DNA of 64,000 bases, taken from positions 62,001 through 126,000 of the forward strand of contig NZ_JAGOPN010000012.1 of NCBI RefSeq assembly GCF_017991995.1, given 5' to 3'. Under the pieces are notes generated by a model, which made no database searches, had not been told where the DNA came from, and worked only from the letters and a program-made list of their open reading frames with translations. A program made the translations under genes and the position numbers. The stretch is from Pseudacidovorax sp. Its GTDB lineage: Bacteria > Pseudomonadota > Gammaproteobacteria > Burkholderiales > Burkholderiaceae_C. How positions within the stretch are numbered: the first letter of the stretch is position 1; every line of letters starts with the position of its first letter. This document shows positions 32,363 to 41,334 of this stretch, in pieces.

Positions 32363-33184
32363 ATGAGCTTCCTCACCCTGCGCGACGGAACCGACCTCTA
32401 CTACAAGGACTGGGGCAGCGGCCAGCCCATCCTGTTCAGCCACGGCTGGCCCCTGAGCGCCGACATGTGGGACGCCCAGATGATGTTCTTCGCCGAGCGC
32501 GGCTACCGCACCGTCGCCTTCGACCGCCGCGGCTTCGGCCGCTCGGGCCAGCCGTGGACCGGCTACGACTACGACACCTTCGCCGACGACATCGCGCAGC
32601 TGATCGAGGCGCTGGACCTGAAGGACGTGGTGCTCGTGGGCTTCTCGATGGGCGGGGGCGACGTGACGCGCTACATCGCCCGGCATGGCAGCCGCCGCGT
32701 GGCCCGGCTGGCACTGGTCAGCGCGGTGACGCCGCTGTTCGTCAAGACGGCGGACCATCCGGAGGGACCCGAGCCCGCGATGTTCGAAGGCCTGCGCGCA
32801 GGGCTGCTGGCGGACCGGCCGCAGTTCCTGGACGACTTCAGCACCATCTTCTACGGCACCAATCGACCGGGGGCCAAGGTGTCGCAGGGCATCTTCAAGC
32901 AGACGCTGCAGATCGCGCTGCAGGCATCGATCAAGGGCACGCTGGACTGCGTGACGGCCTTTTCCGGCACCGACTTCCGCGCCGACATGGCGAAGATCGA
33001 CGTGCCCACGCTGGTCATCCATGGCGACGACGACCAGGTCGTGCCCATCGAGGGCACGGGCAAGCTGGCGGCGCAGATGATCAAGGGCGCCACGCTCAAG
33101 GTCTACCCCGGCGCGCCCCACGCCACCTGCACCACGCACAAGGACCAGGTCAACGCCGACCTGCTCGCGCTGATCGAAGGCTGA
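32363..33184 (+). CDS. Alpha/beta hydrolase, non-haem chloroperoxidase type
   Basis: A 273-residue esterase/perhydrolase of the cofactor-free haloperoxidase family. The nucleophile elbow is GFSMGGGD with Ser95, the acid lies in VIHGDDDQVVP, and the His in PGAPHATCTTHKD. Oxyanion residues are in FSHGWPLS. The physiological role of these proteins is usually ester or lactone hydrolysis. GGAGAT lies six bases before the ATG at 32363. It closes the 27460-33184 operon and is convergent with an araC-type gene 31 bases on. Confidence 0.88.
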   Translation: MSFLTLRDGTDLYYKDWGSGQPILFSHGWPLSADMWDAQMMFFAERGYRTVAFDRRGFGRSGQPWTGYDYDTFADDIAQLIEALDLKDVVLVGFSMGGGDVTRYIARHGSRRVARLALVSAVTPLFVKTADHPEGPEPAMFEGLRAGLLADRPQFLDDFSTIFYGTNRPGAKVSQGIFKQTLQIALQASIKGTLDCVTAFSGTDFRADMAKIDVPTLVIHGDDDQVVPIEGTGKLAAQMIKGATLKVYPGAPHATCTTHKDQVNADLLALIEG

Positions 33185-33215
33185 TCGCGGCGGCGGCCAG
33201 CGGCGTTGCAGGCCC

Positions 33216-34121
33216 TCAGTGGCCGGCGCCGCGCCGCCAGGTGCCCGGCGGCATGCCCATGTGCCGGGTGAACACGCGGGTGAAGTGGCTCTGGTCCGCA
33301 AAGCCACAGGCCAGCGCGATGGCCGCGAGCGACAGCCCGGGCTGCGCCAGCAGTGCCTGGGCCCGTGCCAGCCGCTGCGCCTGCACCCACTGGTAGGGCG
33401 TCTGGCCGGTGGTCTCGCGGAAGGCCTCGATGAAATAGCTGCGCGACAGGCCACAGGCCTCGGCGACGGCCTGGGCGCTCTGGTCTCCATCCACGCGCAT
33501 CGCCAACATCTCCTTGGCGCGTGCCTCCTGGCGGGGTGACAGCCGGCGGCGCGGGCGCGTGCCGGCCGGCTGCGCGGCGCCTGCACGCAGGAGCAGTTGG
33601 GCGGCCATCGCCGCCGTGACCTGCTCGATGAACAGGCCGCAGCCCGGCTGCGGCCGACCGAGCGCGGGCAGCAGCGCCAGCGCCAGGTGGTGCAGCACCG
33701 TGTCATGGGCGCCCACCGGCGAGGCGGCCAGCAGCGCCCCCGGGGCCACGGGCCGCTCCGTGGCCTGGCGCAGCACGGCCTGCGGGAACTCCACCAGCAG
33801 GAAGTCGAAACCTGCCTTCATGTCGGCGCGGTAACGCTCGCCAAAGTCGCGCAGGTAGATCGCGCCGCAGCCGAAGTCGTGCGTGCTGGCGTGCCGCGCG
33901 TGCAGGATGCGTCGGCGATGCCCCGGGGCGAGCGAGATGCCCAGCAGCAGGCCCCTGTCCGAGGGCGCGGTCTCCACCGGCCCGAGCTGGGTCGTCGTCA
34001 CGGCCTTGCGATAGACACGGACGCCGCCGGCGTCGAGCTCGTCATCGTGCACCAGCGTGCTGGCGGTGCAGCCGAGCGCATCGCGCGGCGCCATCGTCAA
34101 AGGCGAAGGGGTGAGGTGCAT
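33216..34121 (-). CDS. AraC-family transcriptional regulator
   Basis: A 301-residue regulator with an AraC-binding-like N-terminal domain (about 20-190) and a C-terminal double helix-turn-helix (about 200-300). The latter includes QSAQAVAEACGLSRSYFIEAFRETTGQTPYQWV and LSLAAIALACGFADQSHFTRVFTRHMGMPPGTWRR. The frame extends far upstream but overlaps the TetR gene in another frame, so ATG 34121 is used. It lies 23 bases after the TetR gene on the same strand. Its targets may be the TetR/MFS pair or the convergent hydrolase operon. Confidence 0.88.
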   Translation of the reverse strand: MHLTPSPLTMAPRDALGCTASTLVHDDELDAGGVRVYRKAVTTTQLGPVETAPSDRGLLLGISLAPGHRRRILHARHASTHDFGCGAIYLRDFGERYRADMKAGFDFLLVEFPQAVLRQATERPVAPGALLAASPVGAHDTVLHHLALALLPALGRPQPGCGLFIEQVTAAMAAQLLLRAGAAQPAGTRPRRRLSPRQEARAKEMLAMRVDGDQSAQAVAEACGLSRSYFIEAFRETTGQTPYQWVQAQRLARAQALLAQPGLSLAAIALACGFADQSHFTRVFTRHMGMPPGTWRRGAGH

Positions 34122-34144
34122 GGGATCTCCGCGGTGGCCCGACA

Positions 34145-34828
34145 TCATCCACGCTTTCGCGCAACGCGCAGGCGGCGGGCCGCCGGTGCAGGCTCCGGCA
34201 ACGCGCCCAGCTCCACAAGATACGCGCAGAACATGTCGGCCATGGCGGCCGAGTAGGCCTCGATCTCGGCCGGCTTGCGGGGCTTGTCGGAGAAGGCCTT
34301 GCCCACGCCGCTCAGCGTGTCCAGGATCAGGTCGCCGGCGCGGGTGCGCGTGGGGCCGGCCGCCTCGGGCAGCACCGTCTTGAGGAAGACGCGGAAGGCC
34401 CGGGCGCTGGTCGCCCGTGCTTCGCCGGCCTCGGGTGCATCGCGGTACATCGGGGCGGCATCGGCCAGCGCAGTGCGCACCTCGGCCTCCTCGCATTCGG
34501 AGCGGATGAAAGCCAGCACCAGCCGCCGCAGCCGAGCGAGCGGGGGCAGGGCCTCGTCTTCCAGGATGCCGCGCATCAGCGTGGTGGTGCGCTGCCATTC
34601 GTCGCTCTGAAGCCGGAACAGGATCGCCGCCTTGTTGGGAAAGTACTGGTAGAGCGAACCGACGCTGACACCCGCCTTCTCCGCCACACGGGCCGTGGTG
34701 AAGCGCTGCGCGCCTTCCTGCGCCAGAACCTGAACAGCCGCTTCGAGCACTGCCGCCACCAGGTTGGCGGAGCGGGCCTGCTGGGGCTCCTTTCTCGAGG
34801 ACAGAGGTGCGCTGCGACGTGGGCTCAT
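34145..34828 (-). CDS. TetR-family transcriptional regulator
   Basis: A 227-residue repressor candidate. The N-terminal helix-turn-helix reads QRFTTARVAEKAGVSVGSLYQYFPNKAAIL at about residues 40-70, and the helical ligand domain follows. The start at ATG 34828 (MSPRRSAPL) is typical; the longer frame enters the divergent promoter. It is divergent from the YhhS-like exporter with 56 bases between, containing a GACGA-AC-TCGTC dyad, which is the usual layout for a repressor of an efflux pump. AraC follows on the same transcript. Confidence 0.88.
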   Translation of the reverse strand: MSPRRSAPLSSRKEPQQARSANLVAAVLEAAVQVLAQEGAQRFTTARVAEKAGVSVGSLYQYFPNKAAILFRLQSDEWQRTTTLMRGILEDEALPPLARLRRLVLAFIRSECEEAEVRTALADAAPMYRDAPEAGEARATSARAFRVFLKTVLPEAAGPTRTRAGDLILDTLSGVGKAFSDKPRKPAEIEAYSAAMADMFCAYLVELGALPEPAPAARRLRVARKRG

Positions 34829-34859
34829 GGCAAGGGCTGCGAATGCGAATGGAAAACCT

Positions 34860-34871
34860 GACGAACTCGTC
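34860..34871. promoter_or_regulatory. Dyad in the TetR/MFS divergent promoter
   Basis: GACGA (34860-34864) and TCGTC (34867-34871) form a perfect dyad with two bases between. It lies 14 bases before the MFS start and 32 before the TetR start, where a TetR operator is expected. Confidence 0.45.
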
Positions 34872-34884
34872 GCATTATCGGCGC

Positions 34885-36093
34885 ATGACTTCCATACCTC
34901 CTCCAACGACTTCTTCCGCGCCGATGCCGCTGCCCTTCTGGTGGCTGGTCGGCGTGCTTTTCGTGGCCTGCCTGTGCGTGGGCATGACGCTGCCGACGGT
35001 GCCGCTGTTCGTGGCCGGCACCCTGGGCCTGGGCAATGCCTGGGCCGGCCTGGCCGTGGGCATCGCCTTCCTGGCCACCATCCTCAGCCGCGGCTTCGCT
35101 GGCACGCTCACCGACCGGCAGGGTGCCAGGGTCGCGACGGTGCGCGGCCTGTTCTGCTACATCGCCGGCGCGCTGGTGTGTCTGACGGCCGGCCTGCCGG
35201 GACTGCGCGCCATCGCGGCGTACGAGGTGCTGCTGATCGGGCGCCTGCTCATCGGCGTGGGCGAAAGCCTGGTCGCCGTGGGCACCATCACCTGGTGCAT
35301 CGGGCTGGTGGGGCCGGCCCGCTCGGGCCAGGTGCTGGCGTGGATCGGGGCCGCCATCTACGGCGCCCTGGCCGTGGGCGGGCCGCTGGGCATCGCGCTG
35401 TACGACGGTCTAGGTCTGGCCGGTGCGATGGCCGTGGCCACCGGCCTGCCGGCGCTGGCGCTGCTGGCCGTGGCACGGCTCGACGGCATGCCCGTGATGG
35501 CAGCCGCCCAACGTCCCTCCATCTGGCGCGTGGTCGGCCGCATCGCGCCGCAGGGGGCCATCGTGTGCCTGCAGGGCATCGGATTCGCCGCCATCGGCGC
35601 CTTCTTCGCGCTGCATTTCCGGGCCCAGGGCTGGGCGCATGCGGGCCTGGGCCTGACTGCATTCGGCGCCGGCTTCGTGCTGGTGCGGCTGCTGTTCGGC
35701 GGCCTGCCCGACCGCATCGGCGGCCTGCCGGTGGCCGCCGCCTCGCTGGCCGTGGAGACACTGGGCCAGGCGATTCTGTGGACCGCCGCCACGCCGACCG
35801 CAGCCTTGGCCGGCGCCTTCATGACGGGCCTGGGCTGTTCGATGGTGTTCCCGGCCATGGGCCGCGACGTGGTGCACCGCGTGGCGCCGCCCCTGCGCGG
35901 CACGGCCATGGGCGCCTTCTCGGCCTTCCAGGACCTCGCCTACGGCCTGACCGGCCCGCTGGCCGGGCTGCTGGCCGACCGCGCGGGCTACCGCGGCGTG
36001 TTCCTCGTCGGCACCGTGGCCGCGGTACTGGGGCTGACCATTGCGCTCGGGCTGTGGATCGCCGCCCGCCGGCCCGCCGCGACGTCCCAGTAA
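34885..36093 (+). CDS. MFS transporter, YhhS-like
   Basis: A 402-residue major facilitator with twelve predicted helices that matches E. coli YhhS in many stretches. Examples are the position of motif A (LSRGFAGTLTDRQGARVATVRGL), LIGRLLIGVGESLVAVGTITWCIGLVGPARSGQVLAW, RLLFGGLPDRIGGLPVA and GCSMVFPAMGRDVVHRV. A drug or metabolite efflux role is likely. ATG 34885 is preferred because the region upstream holds the shared TetR promoter. Its 3' side faces convergent aldehyde dehydrogenase, with two hairpin structures in the 256-base gap. Confidence 0.87.
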   Translation: MTSIPPPTTSSAPMPLPFWWLVGVLFVACLCVGMTLPTVPLFVAGTLGLGNAWAGLAVGIAFLATILSRGFAGTLTDRQGARVATVRGLFCYIAGALVCLTAGLPGLRAIAAYEVLLIGRLLIGVGESLVAVGTITWCIGLVGPARSGQVLAWIGAAIYGALAVGGPLGIALYDGLGLAGAMAVATGLPALALLAVARLDGMPVMAAAQRPSIWRVVGRIAPQGAIVCLQGIGFAAIGAFFALHFRAQGWAHAGLGLTAFGAGFVLVRLLFGGLPDRIGGLPVAAASLAVETLGQAILWTAATPTAALAGAFMTGLGCSMVFPAMGRDVVHRVAPPLRGTAMGAFSAFQDLAYGLTGPLAGLLADRAGYRGVFLVGTVAAVLGLTIALGLWIAARRPAATSQ

Positions 36094-36100
36094 ATCGACC

Positions 36101-36138
36101 GCGGCCGGCAGGCGGCGATGAAGCCACCTGCCGGCCGC
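36101..36138. repeat. 12-bp inverted repeat after the MFS gene
   Basis: GCGGCCGGCAGG (36101-36112) and CCTGCCGGCCGC (36127-36138) form a perfect stem with a 14-base loop, eight bases after the MFS stop. No U-run follows, so it may stabilise the transcript end or be a weak terminator. Confidence 0.6.
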
Positions 36139-36256
36139 AAGGCCGAGTGCGTCATGTCAGTTTTCCGCGGCGCTGCGTGCCACCCACGCCGCATGAAACT
36201 GGCGCGACGCCAACGATCAAATGGCCGCGGAGCAGGCCACGCCAGGGCACCCGAGG

Positions 36257-36341
36257 AACTGGCTTTGCCAGGCCTCTGGGTGCGCCCCCTCCAAGCCGAA
36301 GGCGCCAGAGAGGGGGAGCCGCGAAGCGGCATGGGGGTGCC
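36257..36341 (-). repeat. Multi-hairpin dispersed intergenic element, copy 2
   Basis: It has the same design as 6729-6810. There is a CTGGC-TTT-GCCAG hairpin (36259-36271), paired C and G blocks, a GCCGC-GAA-GCGGC hairpin (36318-36330), and a terminal G-rich arm next to a stop codon (aldehyde dehydrogenase stop at 36350). An extra GGCACCC (36246-36252)/GGGTGCC (36335-36341) pairing encloses it. On the plus strand it is followed by TTTTTATTT, so it can also end the MFS transcript. Confidence 0.6.
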
Positions 36342-36349
36342 TTTTTATT

Positions 36350-37786
36350 TCACGCCAGCGTGTACGCCGTCTTCACGATGGTGAAGAACTCCTGGGCATA
36401 GCGCCCCTGCTCGCGCGGACCGTAGCTGCTGCCCTTGCGCCCGCCAAAGGGCACGTGGTAGTCCACGCCCGCGGTGGGCAGATTGACCATCACCATGCCG
36501 GCCTGGCTGTGGCGTTTGAAGTGGGTGGCGTACTTCAGGCTGGTGGTGGCGATGCCGGCCGACAGGCCGAACTCGGTGTCGTTGGCGGTGGCCAGCGCCT
36601 CGTCGTAGTCCTTCACCCGGATCACGCTGGCCACGGGGCCGAAGATTTCCTCGCGGTTGATGCGCATGGTCTTGCCGCTGTCGCTGAACAGCGCCGGGGC
36701 CATGTAGAAGCCTTCGGTGCCGCGCGACAGGCGCTCACCGCCCACGGCCAGCGTGGCGCCTTCGGCCTTGCCGATCTCGACGTAGCTCAGGTCCTGCTCG
36801 AGTTGCGACTGGCTGGAGACCGGGCCGATGTCGGTGCCCTGGCCCAGCGCATCGCCCACGTTGATCTTCGCCATGCGGGCCTTCATGGCCTCGATGAAGC
36901 GCGGGTAGATGCCCTCGGTCACGATCAACCGGCTCGACGCGGTGCAGCGCTGGCCGGTGGAATAGAAGGCACTTTGCACGCACAGCTCGACCGCCTGGTC
37001 CAGGTTGGCATCGTCCAGCACCACCTGCGGGTTCTTGCCGCCCATCTCCAGCTGGACCTTCTTGGCCAGCCTGACGCATTCCAGCGCGATGCCGCGGCCC
37101 ACGCCCACCGAGCCGGTGAAGCTGATCGCATGGATGCCCGGATGCTGCACCAGCGCATTGCCGATGACGCTGCCACGGCCCATCACCAGGTTGAACACGC
37201 CGGCCGGAATGCCCGAGCGGTGGATGATCTCGGCCAGCGCCCAGCTGCTGCCCGGCACCAGGTCGGCGGGCTTGAGCACCACGCAGTTGCCGAAGGCCAG
37301 GGCCGGCGCGATCTTCCAGGCCGGAATGGCGATGGGGAAGTTCCACGGCGTGATCAGGCCGACGACGCCCACCGGCTCACGCGTGATCTCCACCCCGATG
37401 CCCGGGCGCACCGAAGGCACGGTCTCGCCCGACAGGCGCAGGCATTCGCCCGCGAAGAACTTGAAGATCTGGCCGGCGCGGGTGACCTCGCCGATGCCTT
37501 CGGCGCGGGTCTTGCCCTCCTCGCGCGCCAGCAGCGCGCCCAGCTCTTCCTTGCGGGCCAGGATCTCGGTGCCGATCTTGTCCAGCGCATCGCTGCGGGC
37601 CTGCACCGAGCCGGTGGACCAGGCCGGGAAGGCGGCGGTCGCAGCCGCCACGGCGGCATCGACATGCGAGGCATCGCCTTGCGTGTACTGGCCGATCACG
37701 TCCGCCAGGTTGCTGGGGTTGAGGTTGGGGCTGTAGCTGGCACCGGCCAGCCATTCGCCGTTGATGAGGTTGTTGAATTCGCTCAT
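36350..37786 (-). CDS. 2,5-dioxovalerate (alpha-ketoglutaric semialdehyde) dehydrogenase
   Basis: A 478-residue NAD(P)-dependent aldehyde dehydrogenase that should oxidise 2,5-dioxopentanoate to 2-oxoglutarate, the last step of aldarate breakdown. The catalytic Cys281 is in TGQRCTASS, the general base Glu247 in LEMGGKNP, and the oxyanion Asn in TPWNFP. Its family look (VVGLITPWNFPIAIPAWKIAPAL and YHVPFGGRKGSSYGPREQG) and position beside gudD and kdgD support the substrate. AAGGAG precedes the ATG at 37786, 31 bases after gudD. It is the last gene of the Bug-kdgD-gudD-dehydrogenase operon. Confidence 0.9.
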   Translation of the reverse strand: MSEFNNLINGEWLAGASYSPNLNPSNLADVIGQYTQGDASHVDAAVAAATAAFPAWSTGSVQARSDALDKIGTEILARKEELGALLAREEGKTRAEGIGEVTRAGQIFKFFAGECLRLSGETVPSVRPGIGVEITREPVGVVGLITPWNFPIAIPAWKIAPALAFGNCVVLKPADLVPGSSWALAEIIHRSGIPAGVFNLVMGRGSVIGNALVQHPGIHAISFTGSVGVGRGIALECVRLAKKVQLEMGGKNPQVVLDDANLDQAVELCVQSAFYSTGQRCTASSRLIVTEGIYPRFIEAMKARMAKINVGDALGQGTDIGPVSSQSQLEQDLSYVEIGKAEGATLAVGGERLSRGTEGFYMAPALFSDSGKTMRINREEIFGPVASVIRVKDYDEALATANDTEFGLSAGIATTSLKYATHFKRHSQAGMVMVNLPTAGVDYHVPFGGRKGSSYGPREQGRYAQEFFTIVKTAYTLA

Positions 37787-37817
37787 GAGAAGACTCCTTG
37801 TCGAATGACGGAATGGC

Positions 37818-39155
37818 TCAGCGCACCATCGCCGGGCGCTTGTTGTCGAACTTCCAGCCCGGGATCAGGTACTGCATGGCGATCGCGTCGTCGCGCGCGC
37901 CCAGGCCGTGCTGCTGGTAGAGGGCGTTGGCGCGCTGCAACGCGGCGCGGTCCACCGTGACGCCCAGGCCCGGGGTCTTGGGCACCTCGACGAAGCCGCC
38001 GCGGATCTGCAGCGGGTTCTGCGTGAGGAACTGGCCGTCCTGCCAGATCCAGTGCGTGTCGATGGCCGTGACCTTGCCCGGCACGGCCGCCGCCACATGC
38101 GTGAACATGGCCAGCGAGATGTCGAAGTGGTTGTTGGAATGCGAGCCCCAGGTCAGGCCCCAGTCGCGGCAGGTCTGGCCCACGCGCACGCTGCCGGCCA
38201 TGGTCCAGAAGTGGGGGTCGGCCAGCGGAATGTCCACCGACTGCAGCGACAGCGCATGCACCATCTGCCGCCAGTCGGTGGCGATCATGTTGGTGGCGGT
38301 GGGCAGGCCGGTGGCACGGCGGAACTCGGCCATCACCTCGCGGCCGCTGAAGCCGCCTTCGGCGCCGCACGGGTCTTCGGCATAGGCCAGCACGCCGCGC
38401 ATGTCGCGCATCAGGCGGATGGCGTCCTTGAGCAGCCAACCGCCATTGGGGTCGAGCGTGACGCGGGCCTCGGGAAAGCGCTTGGCGAGCGCGGTGACGG
38501 CTTCGATCTCCTGTTCGCCGGCAAGCACGCCACCCTTGAGCTTGAAGTCGTTGAAGCCGTAGCGCGCGTGCGCGGCCTCGGCCTGGCGCACGATGGCCTC
38601 GGGCGTCATGGCGGTCATGTGGCGCACCTGGGCCCAGTCGTCGCTGGCGCTGGTGTCCTCGCCGGGTTTCACGTAGGGCAGATCGGTCTTGTCGGAAGGG
38701 CCGACGAAGAACAGGTAGCCGAGCATCTCCACCCGCTCGCGCTGCTGGCCTTCGCCCAGCAGGGCCGCCACGGGCACGCCCAGGTGCTGGCCGAGCAGGT
38801 CGAGCAGCGCCGACTCGATGGCCGTGACCGCATGCACGCCGATGCGCAGGTCGAAGGTCTGCAGGCCGCGCCCGCCCGGGTCGCGGCCGGCCAGCGCCTG
38901 TTGCACGCGCTGCAGCAGTTGCAGGTGCTGGCCGATGGACTGGCCGACGAGCTGCGGGCGGCTGTCCTCCAGGGCCTGACGGATGCCCTCGCCGCCGGGC
39001 ACCTCGCCCACGCCGGTGCGGCCGGCGCTGTCGTGCACCAGCAGCACGTTCCGGGTGAAGAAGGGCGCGTGGGCACCGCTGAGGTTCATCAGCATGCCGT
39101 CGCGGCCGGCGACGGGGATGACTTCGATGTCGGTGATGGTGGGCGTGTGGCTCAT
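37818..39155 (-). CDS. gudD: Glucarate dehydratase
   Basis: An enolase-superfamily enzyme of 445 residues that dehydrates D-glucarate (and L-idarate) to 5-keto-4-deoxy-D-glucarate. Active-site elements are FKLKGG (base Lys), VTLDPNGGW (metal Asp, Asn), AEDPCG (metal Glu), NMIATDWRQ (metal Asn/Asp, typical of GlucD) and [13 protein letters not shown] (base His). The length and C-terminal region [35 protein letters not shown] are those of GlucD. Start ATG 39155 (MSHTPT) is chosen over a longer frame. It is cotranscribed with kdgD and the dehydrogenase. Confidence 0.95.
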   Translation of the reverse strand: MSHTPTITDIEVIPVAGRDGMLMNLSGAHAPFFTRNVLLVHDSAGRTGVGEVPGGEGIRQALEDSRPQLVGQSIGQHLQLLQRVQQALAGRDPGGRGLQTFDLRIGVHAVTAIESALLDLLGQHLGVPVAALLGEGQQRERVEMLGYLFFVGPSDKTDLPYVKPGEDTSASDDWAQVRHMTAMTPEAIVRQAEAAHARYGFNDFKLKGGVLAGEQEIEAVTALAKRFPEARVTLDPNGGWLLKDAIRLMRDMRGVLAYAEDPCGAEGGFSGREVMAEFRRATGLPTATNMIATDWRQMVHALSLQSVDIPLADPHFWTMAGSVRVGQTCRDWGLTWGSHSNNHFDISLAMFTHVAAAVPGKVTAIDTHWIWQDGQFLTQNPLQIRGGFVEVPKTPGLGVTVDRAALQRANALYQQHGLGARDDAIAMQYLIPGWKFDNKRPAMVR

Positions 39156-39269
39156 GATCGACGCAGAGGGATGGGAAAAGCGGCCCGCGCTCATCGCGCG
39201 GCCGCTTCGATGGCCGGCCAGCTACGGGGCGCCAGCCGCCCCGGAGTGTGCCGGCATGCAGTGCCTGGA

Positions 39270-40181
39270 TTACTGCGGGCCCAGCTTGGCGATCAGCGCT
39301 TCCAGAGCGGCGTACTCGTCCGCCTTGAGGTCGGTCAGCGGCGTGCGCACCGGACCGGCATCGTGGCCGACGATCTTGGCGCCGGCCTTGACGATGCTCA
39401 CCGCATAGCCCTGGCCTTTGTTGCGGATGGCCAGGTAGGGCATGAAGAAATCCTTCAGCAGGCGATGCTGCGTGGCCATGTCGTCATCGCGAACGGCTTC
39501 GTAGAACTGCATCGCCGTCTTCGGGATGAAGTTGAAGACGGCCGACGAGTACACCGGCGTGCCCAGCGCCTTGTAGGCCGCCGCATAGACCTCGGCCGTG
39601 GGCAGACCGCCCAGGTAGGCGAAGCGGTCGCCCATGGTCAGGAAGATGGAACTCATCAGCTCGATGTCGCCGATGCCGTCCTTGAAGCCGATCAGGTTGG
39701 GGTTGCGCTCGGCCAGCTTGGCCAGCGTCTCGGGCATCAGCTTGGCCTGGCCGCGGTTGTAGACGATGACGCCGAACTTGACGCTCTTGCACACGGCCTC
39801 GACATGGGCGGCCAGGCCTTCCTGGCCGGCTTCGGTCAGGTAGTGCGGCAGCAGCAGGATGCCGTGGGCGCCGGCCCGCTCGGCAGCCTGCGCGCACTGG
39901 ATGGCGAAGCGCGTGGGACCGCCGGCGCCGGCAATGATCGGCACCTTGCCGCGGCAGGTGTCGACCGCGGTCTTGATGATCTCGGGATATTCGTCGGCGG
40001 TGAGCGAGAAGAACTCGCCCGTGCCGCCCGCGGCGAACAGCGCGCTGGCGCCATACGGTGCCAGCCACTCCAAGCGCTCGATGTAGCCCTTCTTGTCGAA
40101 GTTGCCCTCTGCGTCGAAGTCCGTCAGTGGGAAGGACAGCAGGCCGGAGCCCATGATGGTCTTGAGATCTTGCGGGTTCAT
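39270..40181 (-). CDS. kdgD: 5-dehydro-4-deoxyglucarate dehydratase
   Basis: A 303-residue class I aldolase-fold (DapA-like) enzyme that dehydrates and decarboxylates 5-keto-4-deoxyglucarate to 2,5-dioxopentanoate. The Schiff-base Lys lies in [10 protein letters not shown] and the catalytic Tyr in [10 protein letters not shown]. The [10 protein letters not shown] loop binds the carboxylate. Length and the N-terminal [21 protein letters not shown] match KdgD rather than dihydrodipicolinate synthase. A 114-base gap follows before gudD, and a purine-rich spacer separates it from the Bug gene upstream. Confidence 0.94.
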   Translation of the reverse strand: MNPQDLKTIMGSGLLSFPLTDFDAEGNFDKKGYIERLEWLAPYGASALFAAGGTGEFFSLTADEYPEIIKTAVDTCRGKVPIIAGAGGPTRFAIQCAQAAERAGAHGILLLPHYLTEAGQEGLAAHVEAVCKSVKFGVIVYNRGQAKLMPETLAKLAERNPNLIGFKDGIGDIELMSSIFLTMGDRFAYLGGLPTAEVYAAAYKALGTPVYSSAVFNFIPKTAMQFYEAVRDDDMATQHRLLKDFFMPYLAIRNKGQGYAVSIVKAGAKIVGHDAGPVRTPLTDLKADEYAALEALIAKLGPQ

Positions 40182-40235
40182 GTGCGGGTTTCCTGGAAGC
40201 GTTTGTTGAAAGAAGAAGAAAAAGAAGGGAAGCGC

Positions 40236-41210
40236 TCAGTCGAGCTTGATGCCGGCCTGCCGCACCACGGTGGCCCAGCGGGCACGTTCCTTGTCGAAGA
40301 ACTGCTCTTCCTGGGCGCCGGTCATGGTCACGACCTCGGCGCCCTGCCCTGCAAGGCGCGAGCGCACTTCGGCAGAGCGGATGGCAGCGATGAATTCGCG
40401 GTTGAGCCGCTGCACGATGGCGTCCGGCGTGCCGCGCGGCGCCTTGACGCCCTGCCAGGTGCCCGACTCGAAGCCGGGCACGCCCTGCTCCGCGATGGTG
40501 GGCACGTCGCCCACCAGTGGCATGCGCGTGGGTTTGGAGACGCCCAGCAGCTTGAGCTTGCCGCTCTGCACATGCGGCAGCGTGGCGAGCATGCCGTTCA
40601 TGAGCACCTGCGTCTGGCCGCCCATGGTGTCCTGGATGGCCTGCACGCCGCCCTTGTAGGGCACGTAGGTCCAGCGGGCGCCGCTGGCGCGCTCCAGCGC
40701 CACGCCGGCCAGGTGCGGCGCGCTGCCGGTGGCGGTGACGGCGAAGTTCAGGTCGCTGGTCTTCGACAGCGCCACCAGCTCCTGCAGCGTGTTGGCCTTG
40801 ACCGAGGGGTGCACCACCAGCAGGTGCGGCGAGTAGGCCAGCATGGTCACGCCACGCAGGTCCTTGGAAGGGTCGAAGGGCAGCCGCGTGTAGACCGACG
40901 GACTGATGGCCAGCGCGCCGACGTCGCACAGCAGCACGGTGTAGCCGTCCGGCGCGGCCTTGGCGACCATGTCCGCGCCCAGGTTGCCGTTGGCACCCGG
41001 CTTGTTGTCCACGATCACGCTCTGGCCCAGCGCCTGCGACAGCGGCTGGCTGATGGACCGCGCAATGATGTCGGACGAGCCGCCCGGCGGATAGGGCACC
41101 ACGATGCGGACCGGCTTGGACGGCCAGGTGTCCGCGGCGCGGACGGCGCCCGAGGCCACGAGCGCAGCACCTGAGGCACCACTGACGAACTGGCGGCGGT
41201 TGAGGGTCAT
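40236..41210 (-). CDS. TctC/Bug-family periplasmic substrate-binding protein
   Basis: A 324-residue Bug protein that heads the kdgD-gudD operon. The N-terminus MTLNRRQFVSGASGAALVASGAVRA has twin arginines, which suggests Tat export, unlike the Sec signals of the other two Bug proteins here. Hallmarks are PVRIVVPYPPGGSSDIIARS, VDNKPGANGNLGADMVAKAAPDGYT and VPYKGGVQAIQDTMGGQTQV. GGAGAC precedes the ATG. An aldarate such as glucarate is the likely ligand by context. No tctAB genes adjoin it. Confidence 0.92.
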   Translation of the reverse strand: MTLNRRQFVSGASGAALVASGAVRAADTWPSKPVRIVVPYPPGGSSDIIARSISQPLSQALGQSVIVDNKPGANGNLGADMVAKAAPDGYTVLLCDVGALAISPSVYTRLPFDPSKDLRGVTMLAYSPHLLVVHPSVKANTLQELVALSKTSDLNFAVTATGSAPHLAGVALERASGARWTYVPYKGGVQAIQDTMGGQTQVLMNGMLATLPHVQSGKLKLLGVSKPTRMPLVGDVPTIAEQGVPGFESGTWQGVKAPRGTPDAIVQRLNREFIAAIRSAEVRSRLAGQGAEVVTMTGAQEEQFFDKERARWATVVRQAGIKLD

Positions 41211-41286
41211 GTCTGTCTCCGTCTTGGTTTGAAACGCGTGGCGGCTTGGATGACGCGTCGTTGCTGGCCGTCTTGTTGTCAGTCAT

Positions 41287-41295
41287 CGTACAACT
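41287..41295 (-). promoter_or_regulatory. Candidate GntR/FCD site upstream of the Bug-kdgD-gudD operon
   Basis: On the minus strand, GTTGTACGA occurs here, 77 bases before the first gene of the operon. The identical nine bases begin the dyad GTTGTACGACAAC at 42161-42173 in front of the GntR gene. On the same minus strand an ACAAC lies further along, giving GTTGT-N10-ACAAC. Confidence 0.5.
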
Positions 41296-41334
41296 AAGTC
41301 CATGCCTTTCTCGGGCAAAGACCCCACTCCGTGC

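Noticed and set aside
33216-34598. Longer 460-residue version of the AraC-family protein
   Set aside because: The extra N-terminus overlaps the TetR gene out of frame and lacks family similarity; the ATG at 34121 gives the normal length.
34764-36401. 545-codon plus-strand frame overlapping the YhhS-like gene
   Set aside because: Arg/Gly-rich frame-shifted reading of the MFS gene; no recognisable domain.
37908-41174. 1088-codon plus-strand open frame across gudD, kdgD and a Bug gene
   Set aside because: It is an antisense frame kept open by high GC at third positions; its product is His/Arg/Gly-rich without domains, while the minus strand carries three clear enzymes.
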